A stretch of DNA of 64,000 bases, from positions 1 through 64,000 of the forward strand of contig NZ_KB898193.1 of NCBI RefSeq assembly GCF_000377505.1. The letters run 5' to 3'. Below are positions 53,941 through 62,517 of the stretch, piece by piece (positions within the stretch are counted from its first letter, which is position 1; each line of letters begins with the position of its first letter). Source of the DNA: Paenibacillus massiliensis 2301065 = DSM 16942 (GTDB lineage: Bacteria; Bacillota; Bacilli; Paenibacillales; Paenibacillaceae). A program made the translations under genes and the position numbers. Under the pieces are notes generated by a model. The model was given only the letters and a program-made list of their open reading frames with translations. It searched no databases and was not told the DNA's origin.

Positions 53941-54696
53941 ATGGAGCATGCCGAACGTTTTTGGAATGCAGATATCGGCGAATTGAAGCAAGGCTATACC
54001 AAGCAAGGCGAGCATTATATCTGTCTGCTGTGCGGAAGAACTCATGAGCAGGGAATTATCTACCCTTATGGGGATACGTTACTGGATGCCGAGCGTTATA
54101 CCCGCCAGCATATCGCAGATGAGCACGGCTCCGTGTTCGAATACTTGATCGGTCTGGATAAGAAGCTCACTGGATTGACAGATCACCAGAATCGACTGCT
54201 GGGCTTATTTCATGATGGAAAAAGCGACGCTGAGGTTCAGCAGGAGATGGGGATCGGTAGTGCCTCAACGATTCGTAATCATCGCTTTGCCCTGAAGGAG
54301 AAGGAACGACAGGCCAAGGTATTTCTGACCATGATGGAGCTTCTTAAGGAGAAGGATCATCATGCCCCGCGTATGGTATCCATCCCGCCTAAGCCTGGCA
54401 TGATCGATGATCGTTATAACATTACCGAAGAGGAACGCGCTAATGTACTGGGCAAATACTTTCCAGACGGAACGTCCGGCCGTTTGAAGAAGTTCACCAT
54501 GCAGGAGAAGCACAAGCTGATCGTACTGCGTGAAATCATCGGACGCTTCGCTCAGGGTCGGCGCTATACAGAGAAGGAAGTCAACACGATACTCAAGGAC
54601 ATCTATGATGACTATGTAACCGTTAGAAGATATTTAATCGAGTATGGCTTCATGCAGCGTGAAGCCGATGGCAGCCAATATTGGCTGACTGAATAG
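53941..54696 (+). CDS. DUF2087-domain protein, probable regulator
   Basis: A 251-residue protein. The N-terminal part has a C-X2-C pair (ICLLCGRTH, about 33-36) and an H-X3-H stretch near 60, perhaps a zinc site; the middle (about 85-125) resembles a LuxR/sigma-like helix-turn-helix (LLGLFHDGKSDAEVQQEMGI, ASTIRNHRFALKEKERQ); the C-terminal DUF2087 domain (about 170-248) has the typical LKKFTMQEKHKLIVLREI and YTEKEVN-IL patterns. GAGGTG precedes ATG at 53941. It is followed by a GIY-YIG gene at 17 bp. Confidence 0.85.
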   Translation: MEHAERFWNADIGELKQGYTKQGEHYICLLCGRTHEQGIIYPYGDTLLDAERYTRQHIADEHGSVFEYLIGLDKKLTGLTDHQNRLLGLFHDGKSDAEVQQEMGIGSASTIRNHRFALKEKERQAKVFLTMMELLKEKDHHAPRMVSIPPKPGMIDDRYNITEEERANVLGKYFPDGTSGRLKKFTMQEKHKLIVLREIIGRFAQGRRYTEKEVNTILKDIYDDYVTVRRYLIEYGFMQREADGSQYWLTE

Positions 54697-54713
54697 AATT
54701 GGGAGTGAGAATA

Positions 54714-55055
54714 ATGAATCGAAGACGAGAATTAATTGAACAATATAAGGAAATTAAGATCGAGGCAGGCGTATACTGCATTCGTAACACTCAGAATGGA
54801 AAATGCTTCGTGGGTTCAACACCGAATCTGAAATCCCTCAGTGGCAAGCAATTCTCCCTGAATGCCGGCTCAGATCTAAATCGGAAGCTGCAGCAGGAAT
54901 GGAAGGAATACGGGGAGGACACCTTCGAGATCGAAGTGCTAGAGCTACTCAAGAAGGAGGATTCACCATACTTCGACGCCAAGGATGCACTCAAGAAACT
55001 GGAACAAGTCTGGCTTGAGCGCCTTCAGCCTTTCGGGGATAAGGGCTATAATTAG
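54714..55055 (+). CDS. GIY-YIG nuclease-fold protein
   Basis: A 113-residue protein consisting of one GIY-YIG-like domain: AGVYCIRNTQNGKCFVGST (about 17-35) replaces GIY...YIG with GVY...FVG, and the conserved Arg/Glu positions are only partly kept (R in LIEQYK region, E near 76-80). It may be a nuclease or a DNA-binding derivative. GGGAGTGAG precedes ATG at 54714. Co-transcription with the DUF2087 gene is likely, and a strong terminator follows. Confidence 0.82.
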   Translation: MNRRRELIEQYKEIKIEAGVYCIRNTQNGKCFVGSTPNLKSLSGKQFSLNAGSDLNRKLQQEWKEYGEDTFEIEVLELLKKEDSPYFDAKDALKKLEQVWLERLQPFGDKGYN

Positions 55056-55090
55056 GCTTCGGACGCCGGCTGTTGATATTATAGCCAAAA

Positions 55091-55140
55091 GCAGCGAGGC
55101 TAGTGTCGTTCACTGACAATAGCCTCGCTGCCTTTTTTTT
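55091..55140 (+). terminator. Rho-independent terminator
   Basis: GCAGCGAGGCTA (55091-55102) and TAGCCTCGCTGC (55120-55131) followed by eight T. Confidence 0.92.
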
Positions 55141-55328
55141 GACCGCCCATCGTTAATTAAACTCTGCTCTTTATTCACTATGAACGATACCTATTTATAT
55201 AAACTTCCGAATTGTACTCATAGGTATACCCTATCTACAGTACTTCACAATTTAACTTCATTAGTCCTCACGATAACTTCGTAAATCACAATATGACTTC
55301 TATTAGTTCTCAAGATAATTACGTACGC

Positions 55329-56234
55329 TCATATCTGTTCCCCGAAGACCGAGCCTATCATCTCTACGGCAGCAAGTGCTGTCTTATTCGCCAGATCAAG
55401 CGCGGGATTCACCTCTACGAACTCAGCGGAGATGAGCATACCTGATGCCGCCAGCATTTCCATAGCCAAATGACCCTCACGATATGTGATGCCGCCAGGG
55501 ACAGGCGTCCCGACACCCGGAGATTCGTTGGGGTCAAGGCTATCCATATCATAGCTCAGATGGATACCATCCGTACCAGACAGACGCTCTAATGTCTCCT
55601 CCATGATCCGTCCCATCCCTTTGCGGTCCAGATCATGCATCGTAAACACGGTCACCCCCAGCTCACGCAGCAGCAGCCGCTCCCCAGGATCAATTGAGCG
55701 TGCTCCTATAATTACGACATTGCCTGGCTGTAGCGTGCGTCCACACTGCCTGATCCCGGTCAAACGTGGATCTCCGTATCCAAGACTGACAGCCAGTGAC
55801 ATACCATGAATATTGCCTGAGGGGGTAGTGTCTGCTGTGTTGGCATCTGCATGTGCATCGAACCAGATGACGCCAGGACGGGGGACGTGCTCCAGCAGTC
55901 CCTTGATCGTACCAATCGCAATGCTGTGATCCCCTCCCAGCACCAGAGGCAGCTCTCCTTCACGGATCGTCTGCGATACCAGCGCAGCCAACCGGGTGTT
56001 GACTCTACGAATTTCATGCAGATGCTTGAGGCGTTCATCAGTTCTTTCCTCATGCCGAGGCTCACGAACGACCAGATTGCCACGATCCACCACATGATAT
56101 CCAAGCGACTCCAGCTTCTCCTGTACTCTCGCACAGCGGATGGCACTAGGACCCATATCCACACCACGTCGTCCCGCTCCCAGATCCATAGGTACACCGA
56201 TGATCGATACAGTTTTTTTGCATACTTCAAGCAT
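55329..56234 (-). CDS. rocF: Arginase
   Basis: A 301-residue binuclear-manganese enzyme that splits arginine into ornithine and urea. Metal-binding motifs: GGDHSIAIG (His, about 98-106), WFDAHADAN (Asp, His, Asp, about 121-129) and SYDMDSLDP (about 224-232), where both Asp are kept. ATG at 56234 follows GAGGCGATATC and gives the usual Bacillus length. No other roc gene is near; the gene stands after a tandem-GNAT gene. Confidence 0.95.
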   Translation of the reverse strand: MLEVCKKTVSIIGVPMDLGAGRRGVDMGPSAIRCARVQEKLESLGYHVVDRGNLVVREPRHEERTDERLKHLHEIRRVNTRLAALVSQTIREGELPLVLGGDHSIAIGTIKGLLEHVPRPGVIWFDAHADANTADTTPSGNIHGMSLAVSLGYGDPRLTGIRQCGRTLQPGNVVIIGARSIDPGERLLLRELGVTVFTMHDLDRKGMGRIMEETLERLSGTDGIHLSYDMDSLDPNESPGVGTPVPGGITYREGHLAMEMLAASGMLISAEFVEVNPALDLANKTALAAVEMIGSVFGEQI

Positions 56235-56325
56235 GATATCGCCTCGCTCCGAATCACCTGCAGTATACGGTGAAGTATACTCATCCATATGCAGGATATT
56301 GTCCAGAAGTTCGGCAACGACGGCT

Positions 56326-57408
56326 TTATAGAGACAACAACCAGCGCTCCTCCGTCAGCAATCGGCTAGATAAGAGCTGCTCCCGTGTCTCTACCAGTTG
56401 AAAGCCACAGGCAGTATACAGCGCCCGTGCTCCGATCAGTTCGGCATTGGTCCACAGGATGACCTTCTCCCACCCTGCCTTCCGGCAAAACTGCAGCGCA
56501 TGCTCCATCAGAATACGTCCATAGCCGTTACCTCTGGCCTCTGGCTCCACAAGCATCCAGCGCAGCTGAGCGCAGTTGCCCTCGGAAGCTGCCTTGATGA
56601 TGCCGATACACCCTTGCGGGCGGCCCTCCATCTCCAGCAGCCACATTCCCTCTCGCGCAGGATCATGGTGACGATCAAATTCGGATACCGTCTGCTTGAC
56701 GAACGCCGTAAAGGTATCATCATAACGGTATTCCTCAGCGTAAATACGTGCGTGTGCTTCGATTACATAATGCAAATCCTCCTCGGACGCATACGCTCTA
56801 ATCTGCACTTCATGATCTGGAAAATGTCCGTTCTGGACAGACAGATTCACTTGAGCAGGATCATACCCCTTTTGTTCCCTGAGATTCTGCTCCCTTAAAT
56901 CAATCCAGTATCTGCGCACCAGATTGCCGTTATCCTCTCGGAAATCCGAATCGCGCTGCCCTCCCTGGCCCTCAATGGTATGGAAGGAGGCCGCATTGGT
57001 ATCATCACAGGTAAGCAAGACCTTCTCCAATCCTAGCTTTGCTCCCTCGATTAACGCCAATCTTAGCATCTCGCTAGCATAGCCCTTGCCACGTGCTGAG
57101 GGACAAAGACCATAGCCAATATGGCCACCACGATTCAGCATCCCTGGTCCCAATTCATGTCGAATGTTCACCGCCCCAAGCACATGCTGCTGAGGATTAA
57201 CAAGCCAGTAGGTGGAGTTACTGACCCGCCCCTCCTGCTCGCCTGCCTGTTCATCTCCGCACAGAAGCGCCAGCATTTCTTCGAAATCTTCTGGATTCCG
57301 TGCGATAACCCAAGGTACCATTCGCTCACCACTAGCTACCCAATTCTCGTAAAATCTCAGATACCCTTCCTGCCATTCCAGAGAAGGCCGAACCAACTGC
57401 AGCTGCAC
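56326..57408 (-). CDS. Protein with two fused GNAT acetyltransferase domains
   Basis: A 360-residue protein. Domain 1 (about 5-170) has GYGLCPSARGKGYASEMLRLAL (motif A, about 98-119); domain 2 (about 195-350) has RWMLVEPEARGNGYGRILMEHAL (about 280-302) and NAELIGARALYTACGF. Both keep the acetyl-CoA R/Q-x-x-G-x-G turn, so both may be active. The first resembles RimJ/RimL-type, the second the IAA-acetyltransferase-like type. Start GTG at 57408 has a poor ribosome binding site, and TTG five codons downstream is an alternative. Confidence 0.85.
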   Translation of the reverse strand: MQLQLVRPSLEWQEGYLRFYENWVASGERMVPWVIARNPEDFEEMLALLCGDEQAGEQEGRVSNSTYWLVNPQQHVLGAVNIRHELGPGMLNRGGHIGYGLCPSARGKGYASEMLRLALIEGAKLGLEKVLLTCDDTNAASFHTIEGQGGQRDSDFREDNGNLVRRYWIDLREQNLREQKGYDPAQVNLSVQNGHFPDHEVQIRAYASEEDLHYVIEAHARIYAEEYRYDDTFTAFVKQTVSEFDRHHDPAREGMWLLEMEGRPQGCIGIIKAASEGNCAQLRWMLVEPEARGNGYGRILMEHALQFCRKAGWEKVILWTNAELIGARALYTACGFQLVETREQLLSSRLLTEERWLLSL

Positions 57409-57508
57409 CCTCTACACCCACTTTCTATATCTGAATCTTCTATTTCGAAATTTCTATTACTTAACTCTCTATCTGAATCGATCAACCAGCTATAACCAAG
57501 CTATAGAA

Positions 57509-58189
57509 TCATTCTCCAGCAAAAATATCCTCAGCTTCCCATTCCTGCTCAAATTGCTTGAGAAAACCCTCCATATAAGCATGTCGACGATCTGCAGCCT
57601 TGCGAGCGGCCTCAGTGTGCATAAGATTGCGCAGCTTGAGCAGCTTCTCGTCAAAATGCTGAATCGTCGTCCCCTGATGACTGCGATACTCCTCCTCCGT
57701 TGCAAATTCCTGAGCTACTGTGCCCGGCTTATGCATAAGACGCCCCCGGGACCCTCCATAAGCAAAGGCACGTCCAATTCCGATGGCGCCGATGGCATCC
57801 AGCCGATCCGCATCCTGTACAATCTTGCCTTCCAACGTTCCCAGTGGCACGCTATGACCACCACTGTAGGACATATTTGCGATGATATCCATAACATGTG
57901 CCATGTCCTGCTTGTCCAGGTCTCGCCCTTGCAGCCAGTCCTGCACCTTGTTCAGTCCCTCTTCCTTGGAGGGATTCAGCTTGGCGTCCGCTACATCATG
58001 AAGCAGAGCTGCCAGTTCACAGATGGTTACATTGGCCCCTTCCTGCTTGGCGAGAGCTACAGCCATCTTTCTCACTCGATAAATATGCCACCAATCATGC
58101 CCGCTACTATCGTATTGAAGCTGCTCCTTCACGTATTGCTCAGCCTGCTCCAGCAGTTCTGTCTTGTCTTCCGATTGCTCCAGACTCAT
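57509..58189 (-). CDS. HD-domain phosphohydrolase
   Basis: A 226-residue HD protein. The metal ligands are HDWWHIYRV (about 31-39, His), LLHDVADAK (His-Asp, about 62-70) and a distal Asp in VQDADRLDAIG (about 125-135). Such YedJ-like enzymes hydrolyse nucleotides or related phosphates; the substrate is unknown. ATG at 58189 follows AAAGAGTG; the frame extends 28 codons upstream without support. Confidence 0.88.
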   Translation of the reverse strand: MSLEQSEDKTELLEQAEQYVKEQLQYDSSGHDWWHIYRVRKMAVALAKQEGANVTICELAALLHDVADAKLNPSKEEGLNKVQDWLQGRDLDKQDMAHVMDIIANMSYSGGHSVPLGTLEGKIVQDADRLDAIGAIGIGRAFAYGGSRGRLMHKPGTVAQEFATEEEYRSHQGTTIQHFDEKLLKLRNLMHTEAARKAADRRHAYMEGFLKQFEQEWEAEDIFAGE

Positions 58190-58274
58190 CGTTATCACTC
58201 TTTCCCGAATATGTAATTTCAATCTCATTCTATTGTACAGGCTGGAATAGTTCAGCCAAGTCATTTCTGACACA

Positions 58275-58338
58275 GCATCCCCGTCCTGAAGCCGCTCATA
58301 ATAGACTTATGAGGGAGGCATAATCAGAACGGGGATGC
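58275..58338. repeat. Nested inverted repeats between dedA-like and HD genes
   Basis: GCATCCCCGTCCTG (58275-58288) pairs with CAGAACGGGGATGC (58325-58338), 13 of 14 positions, and CTCATAA/TTATGAG sits inside. No T-run follows on the minus strand. It may be a processing or termination structure for the DedA transcript. Confidence 0.65.
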
Positions 58339-58343
58339 ATAGA

Positions 58344-58955
58344 CTACGCTTTTTTTCTTTTTTTACGGAACCAATAGATGACGAAGATCAGCAGACATGC
58401 AGCAATGAATGCATATGTAACGTTAGAATATACGTCCATGAAGGCCAGAATATCCTCCCAGCGATCTCCTAGTGCCGCACCGATAGATACGAGAATGACA
58501 TTCCAGATGAGGGTACCTATCGTGGTGAAGAATAGAAACACCCAGAAATTCATACCGGACATTCCCGCCGGGATCGAGATCAGACTGCGAATCAGCGGTA
58601 TCATCCGGCAGAACAGCACGGTCCAAGGACCATATTTATCAAACCAGGCATCCGCTTTGCGAATATCCTCTTTTTTGACTCGTAAAATATGCCCCCAACG
58701 CTCTACGATGCTCTCCATCCGCTCCACGCTCAAAATACGACCCACTCCATACAGAATGACAGCTCCGAGCACAGAGCCAATCGTTGCTGCAACGACTACA
58801 CCCGGCACAGTCAGCTCCGATGTTGTGGTCATAAAGCCACCGAAGGTCAGGATCACCTCAGACGGAATGGGCGGAAACACATTCTCCAAAGCAATCATAA
58901 GCATAATGCCTAAATAACCGTATTCCTCCATAAAGGACGTAATCCAGTTCTCCAT
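58344..58955 (-). CDS. DedA-family membrane protein
   Basis: A 203-residue membrane protein with about five helices and the DedA marks: ALENVFPPIPSEVIL (about 22-36), FCRMIPLIRSLISIPAGMSGM (about 115-135) and GTLIWNVIL (about 148). Members move lipids such as undecaprenyl phosphate or phosphatidylethanolamine across the membrane and respond to proton-motive force. GAGGGGGAG precedes ATG at 58955. The tail is Lys/Arg-rich. Confidence 0.93.
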   Translation of the reverse strand: MENWITSFMEEYGYLGIMLMIALENVFPPIPSEVILTFGGFMTTTSELTVPGVVVAATIGSVLGAVILYGVGRILSVERMESIVERWGHILRVKKEDIRKADAWFDKYGPWTVLFCRMIPLIRSLISIPAGMSGMNFWVFLFFTTIGTLIWNVILVSIGAALGDRWEDILAFMDVYSNVTYAFIAACLLIFVIYWFRKKRKKA

Positions 58956-59057
58956 AACTCCCCCTCTGTCCAAAGACGAATAAGATAGAACAATTCTACC
59001 AAGAATCAGAGGACTGGAGCAAACCCACCAAAGTAGTATTTGAAGGGGGCGTACGGT

Positions 59058-59240
59058 CTACCTTGCTACGAATTGGAGAACACCAATAATGAAGAAAAAT
59101 AATGAGAACACAATTGGAATCCCTACCAGCACAATCAGGATAATTAACAGCTTCTTGGTCGTTCGATTCCTCTGCTCCATGATCTGCTCTATATGTGTGA
59201 GTCTTGAATTAATCTCCTGCAGTTGATGCTCCTGATCCAT
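59058..59240 (-). CDS. 60-residue protein with coiled coil and membrane helix
   Basis: The first 25 residues form an amphipathic, Gln/Glu-rich helix (HQLQEINSRLTHIEQIMEQ), followed by a basic stretch and one long hydrophobic segment (about 31-57). It would be a tail-anchored or single-pass protein with a cytosolic coiled coil. AAGGAGG lies 7 nt before ATG at 59240, a strong site. Function unknown. Confidence 0.8.
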   Translation of the reverse strand: MDQEHQLQEINSRLTHIEQIMEQRNRTTKKLLIILIVLVGIPIVFSLFFFIIGVLQFVAR

Positions 59241-59356
59241 TATGTAGCCTCCTTAATTTGGATGATCTTTGTTCCTGCTTACACGTTAACGTTATGCTGA
59301 ATATGTCAGCCGCATGAGTAGAAGCTCACTGTGCTACGTTTGCCTAAGTCCGTTAT

Positions 59357-59785
59357 TCAATCCTTATCGACAATTTTCCAGCTGTCGCCCTCCTGCTTTC
59401 CCCGTTGAAGTACATAATTGTAATCCAGCTCATCTTCACTTCCGTAACGCTTCTCTTTGATAGGAACCACCACCTGGAAGACGTTCCGCTGCTCTTGAAT
59501 CTGAATATCTCTTACAACTTTCGTATGGCTCACCCGGTAGGACGGCATCCCCTGTAAAGGAGTGTTCGAATGCAACAGCTCCAGGTACTCCTCCTCCTTA
59601 CCTGCATTTAAAGATTCCAGACTACGATTAATTATGGAGATCACCTCACGTTCTTCTCCTGTATAGGCATCCTCATTGATATATACCGGAGAAGGCTCCA
59701 ACGGGGCCTGTACTGGCGAATTCGTATGACAGCCGCTAAGAAGTATAAGCAGGGCTACCAGTAGGAAGGTATTTACATACGTCAT
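59357..59785 (-). CDS. Hypothetical lipoprotein
   Basis: A 142-residue lipoprotein with signal peptide and lipobox LLSGC (Cys19). The mature part is a Pro-rich linker and then a small alpha/beta domain (EEREVISIINRSLESLNAGKEEEYLELL..., about 45-140) of NTF2-like appearance. GGAGGCG precedes ATG at 59785. No specific function can be given. Confidence 0.82.
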   Translation of the reverse strand: MTYVNTFLLVALLILLSGCHTNSPVQAPLEPSPVYINEDAYTGEEREVISIINRSLESLNAGKEEEYLELLHSNTPLQGMPSYRVSHTKVVRDIQIQEQRNVFQVVVPIKEKRYGSEDELDYNYVLQRGKQEGDSWKIVDKD

Positions 59786-59847
59786 GGAATCGCCTCCATT
59801 TTCACAATCTTATCATCATTCTACAGTATTTTCCTGTCGGATGCTGC

Positions 59848-59884
59848 AAAAAACAGCAGATTGGCCTCAAGTGGCAATCTGCTG
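59848..59884 (-). terminator. Terminator of the 53-residue gene
   Basis: On the minus strand CAGCAGATTGCC and GGCCAATCTGCTG followed by six T, 40 bp after the stop at 59924. Confidence 0.88.
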
Positions 59885-59923
59885 CGCATACTTCTTCAAG
59901 TCTAAAAGATATCCTCCAAGAGC

Positions 59924-60085
59924 TTAGGAATCAAGATCATCCGTGGCGGTCGGTGTGGTCTTGGATACCCATTCCTCTGCTTCTGGCTCAATGTCCTGTC
60001 CTTGGGACAGCTTCTTCTTCTCCATCAATGAATCGCCCTTCGGGTCTGGCTTATTCCGAACTTGATCCTCAGATAGATGCTCCAT
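59924..60085 (-). CDS. 53-residue hydrophilic protein
   Basis: ATG at 60085 lies 6 nt after a perfect AAGGAGG and opens 53 codons (beginning MEHLSEDQVRNKPDPKGDSL, ending TDDLDS) to TAA at 59924. The protein is very polar, acidic and without aromatic core except one Trp, so probably disordered, resembling small stress- or sporulation-related proteins of Bacillales. A strong terminator follows. It is below the usual length cut-off. Function unknown. Confidence 0.8.
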   Translation of the reverse strand: MEHLSEDQVRNKPDPKGDSLMEKKKLSQGQDIEPEAEEWVSKTTPTATDDLDS

Positions 60086-60215
60086 GCTCATCCTCCTTCA
60101 ACCATAGATAGGGAAGACCTTGATCATGCAGAGTCTCCCGTTCATAGGTTATCCAAACATTCACAGATCCAACCAGCAGAGAGAGCACACACGAACAGCA
60201 AGCTCATATCAGTTC

Positions 60216-61250
60216 CTATACAACCAGACTGCCCGCCTTGTCTGCTCTACTAATTATAGCTTCAACACCTGCATTGAATTCGAGATAATCCTCCTCCATA
60301 CCGTCACTGAAGATCACGCCCTGCTCAGGCATTTGCGATGTGATTCGAAGCTGCTGGCCTTGCTCAATACAGCCGCAAGCTAATTCACCACCTGTTGTGC
60401 GGCTTACAAATGGCTCCCTTACTGTAAAGAACAACTCGGGTAAGCTCCAGCGACTATAACGATTCATATCCATGCCTCTATTCTGCGCTATAGGCTGCTC
60501 TGTCTGTCGCTCCTCCTTCACAGGCTGCCGTTCGGACTGTCGAAGCTGATCGGAGGTCCATGACATCCGCTGGCCTGTTACCTGTTCTGCGACCCTTGAG
60601 GCTCCAGTCATTACACTGCTTAGCCATCCTGTAGAGCCGAGACCCGTCGAGACAATAACTCCGCTCGAAGACTGGGTCTCCTGCCGACCCTCGAGCTGAA
60701 GGAGATAGCGTGCAGATACATGAGTCCTGCGTCCGATGAACAGATCGTTCACAGCGTAGATGATCTGACCGTCATTTAAAGTAGCCTGTGCCAAAGTTAC
60801 TTCCCGGCTGGATCTATAGCCCTGAAGTACATCGCGCACAACAGCCTTGACATCATGCACCAGAAAGGGGAGCAGTACACCGTCCCAACGAAGCGGGTCT
60901 GGATTCACAGCTACCAGTGGCTGACCCGACAGATACTTCATAGTATTGGCTACGAGGCCATCCTGGCCGAGGACCACGACGATATCCTCAGGACCGAATA
61001 TAAAATTCGGCACATAGGCACGATTCACCAGCTGCACTCTCCCTAGCTCAGCAAGCTGCTGTTGCACGCTGGCAAGTGCTACTTTATAATCCTGATCCTC
61101 CTGCATGTAATCTCCAAAATCCGCTCCCAGACGCTCAATATAAAAGCGGGCCTGCTGCACCGTATTGTAACGAACTACCAACTCCGCAAGACGCGACTTT
61201 CTGGTAATCAGGACAAACTTGGCATCCCGCTTATTTTTATTTCCATCCAT
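60216..61250 (-). CDS. NAD-kinase-like protein
   Basis: A 344-residue protein of the NAD kinase/DAG kinase fold. The GGDGT motif is changed to GQDGLVANTMKYL (about 94-106), keeping the catalytic Asp; AVNPDPLRWDGVLLPF (about 113-128) follows, and the second domain has SSGVIVSTGLGSTGWLSSV (about 194-212), equal to the T-G-S-T motif of NAD kinases. A polar insert of about 45 residues (about 230-275, many Gln, Arg) splits the C-terminal domain. ATG overlaps the SPFH gene by 14 bp and follows AAGGAG. Whether it phosphorylates NAD or another ligand is open. Confidence 0.82.
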   Translation of the reverse strand: MDGNKNKRDAKFVLITRKSRLAELVVRYNTVQQARFYIERLGADFGDYMQEDQDYKVALASVQQQLAELGRVQLVNRAYVPNFIFGPEDIVVVLGQDGLVANTMKYLSGQPLVAVNPDPLRWDGVLLPFLVHDVKAVVRDVLQGYRSSREVTLAQATLNDGQIIYAVNDLFIGRRTHVSARYLLQLEGRQETQSSSGVIVSTGLGSTGWLSSVMTGASRVAEQVTGQRMSWTSDQLRQSERQPVKEERQTEQPIAQNRGMDMNRYSRWSLPELFFTVREPFVSRTTGGELACGCIEQGQQLRITSQMPEQGVIFSDGMEEDYLEFNAGVEAIISRADKAGSLVV

Positions 61251-62301
61251 CGCCCCGCCGCTCCTTCATCGTCCGCATATGATCACCAGGCCCCTCCATC
61301 AAGCCCTGCAGCAAGTCCGGGGTAATGTTCAGCTGACCAATCTTCTCTGCGTTCTCTGCCATCTCACGGAAGGCAATGGCAATCAGCTTATCCGGATTCA
61401 TATCCATCTGAGTCATGGATTGCAGCAGAGCCGGCTCCACTCCCTCCAGTGAACGCATGACAGCTGTCAATTCATAGGCCTTGGCATCCGCTTCGGCCTT
61501 CTTGTTGGCAACAGCCAGCTCAATCAGTTCACGCTTGCGCTCCTCCAGAAGGGTGTCGTGGTTCAATTGCTCCTCCTTCATCTCATTGTGCTTTTGTAGG
61601 GCAAAGCGCTCGGATTCCAGCTTGGCCTCCTGAATCTGCCGCTTCTTGGCCTCCACAGCGATTTCGGTATTCAGCTCATTCTCCTTCACACGTCGCTCCT
61701 GCTCAATCGAGGAATTACGTCGTTCATAGAGGGCATCGTCTGCCTGTCGCAATATTTCCTCCCGCGCCTCAGCCTCTAATGCTCGCAGCGTCTCCTTATT
61801 GGGAAGGATCGCCAGAATCGATAGACCGATTAGCTCAATTCCTAGCTGCTCCAGCTCTTCATGCACTCGAAGCTCCTGACGAATGCTACCCGCCAGACGT
61901 TCACTTGATTGCAGTACCTCCTTTAGGGGCATGTGCTCAATATGCTTCTGAATTTGCACCTTCGCCATATGAATGACACGTTGCGACAGCTTATCCGGAT
62001 CATCGGAGAGGTGGCGGTGCTTCCTGGGATCATAGGTATAATTCAGCAATCGGGAAATGCGACGAAAATCCGTAATTCGATAAGTCAATTGTCCCTGCAC
62101 CGTCACCGTCTGATAATCCCGAGTCATCTCATCGAACATGAAGGGTACATCAATAGATGAGACTGGGATAACCACAATCGAAGTCAACGGGGCATAATAA
62201 TAAAAGGAAAGTCCCACACCTTCTTTGATTACTTTGCCGCTTCGGAACTTCATTACATATTCGCTTGGTTGAAACTTCACAAATTTCCATCCCAGCATCA
62301 T
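61237..62301 (-). CDS. SPFH/band-7 domain protein
   Basis: A 354-residue stomatin/flotillin-like protein: SPFH domain about 15-185 (SSIDVPFMFDEMTRDYQTVTVQG region), then a long charged coiled coil (about 190-275, with ERRVKENELNTEIAVEAKKRQ) and a C-terminal helical part. There is no clear N-terminal membrane helix, only a hydrophobic patch (GLSFYYYAPLTSIVVIPV). Such proteins build membrane-associated rings or microdomains. ATG at 62301 follows AAAGGACGGTGAC. It is coupled to an NAD-kinase-like gene. Confidence 0.87.
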   Translation of the reverse strand: MMLGWKFVKFQPSEYVMKFRSGKVIKEGVGLSFYYYAPLTSIVVIPVSSIDVPFMFDEMTRDYQTVTVQGQLTYRITDFRRISRLLNYTYDPRKHRHLSDDPDKLSQRVIHMAKVQIQKHIEHMPLKEVLQSSERLAGSIRQELRVHEELEQLGIELIGLSILAILPNKETLRALEAEAREEILRQADDALYERRNSSIEQERRVKENELNTEIAVEAKKRQIQEAKLESERFALQKHNEMKEEQLNHDTLLEERKRELIELAVANKKAEADAKAYELTAVMRSLEGVEPALLQSMTQMDMNPDKLIAIAFREMAENAEKIGQLNITPDLLQGLMEGPGDHMRTMKERRGDGWK

Positions 62302-62319
62302 GTCACCGTCCTTTATCAA

Positions 62320-62517
62320 GTTTATTTCATTGTTTTGATATTAACCATTTGTTATTAACAAAATAATATCATCAAACGAACATATTATCAATATGTTAAT
62401 ATCAAGGTGTGTATGAAAAATATGATGACAAAATTGTCGTTCATCGTTACGCAAATCATGGTATCTTGGTAAAGTCTTCTGCCAAAGGCTTAATTTTGTG
62501 TCAAAGGGATTGAATCC
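62320..62517. promoter_or_regulatory. Divergent promoter region with palindrome
   Basis: AACATAT-TATCA-ATATGTT (62379-62397) is a perfect 7-bp inverted repeat midway between the SPFH and deacetylase genes; a second dyad around TTGTTATTAACAA lies at about 62349-62361. They are candidate operators for both directions. Confidence 0.5.

Noticed and set aside
55760..56317. Minus-strand frame overlapping arginase in another phase
   Set aside because: The arginase frame in the same place has all metal-binding motifs; this one is Trp/Ile-rich and unsupported.
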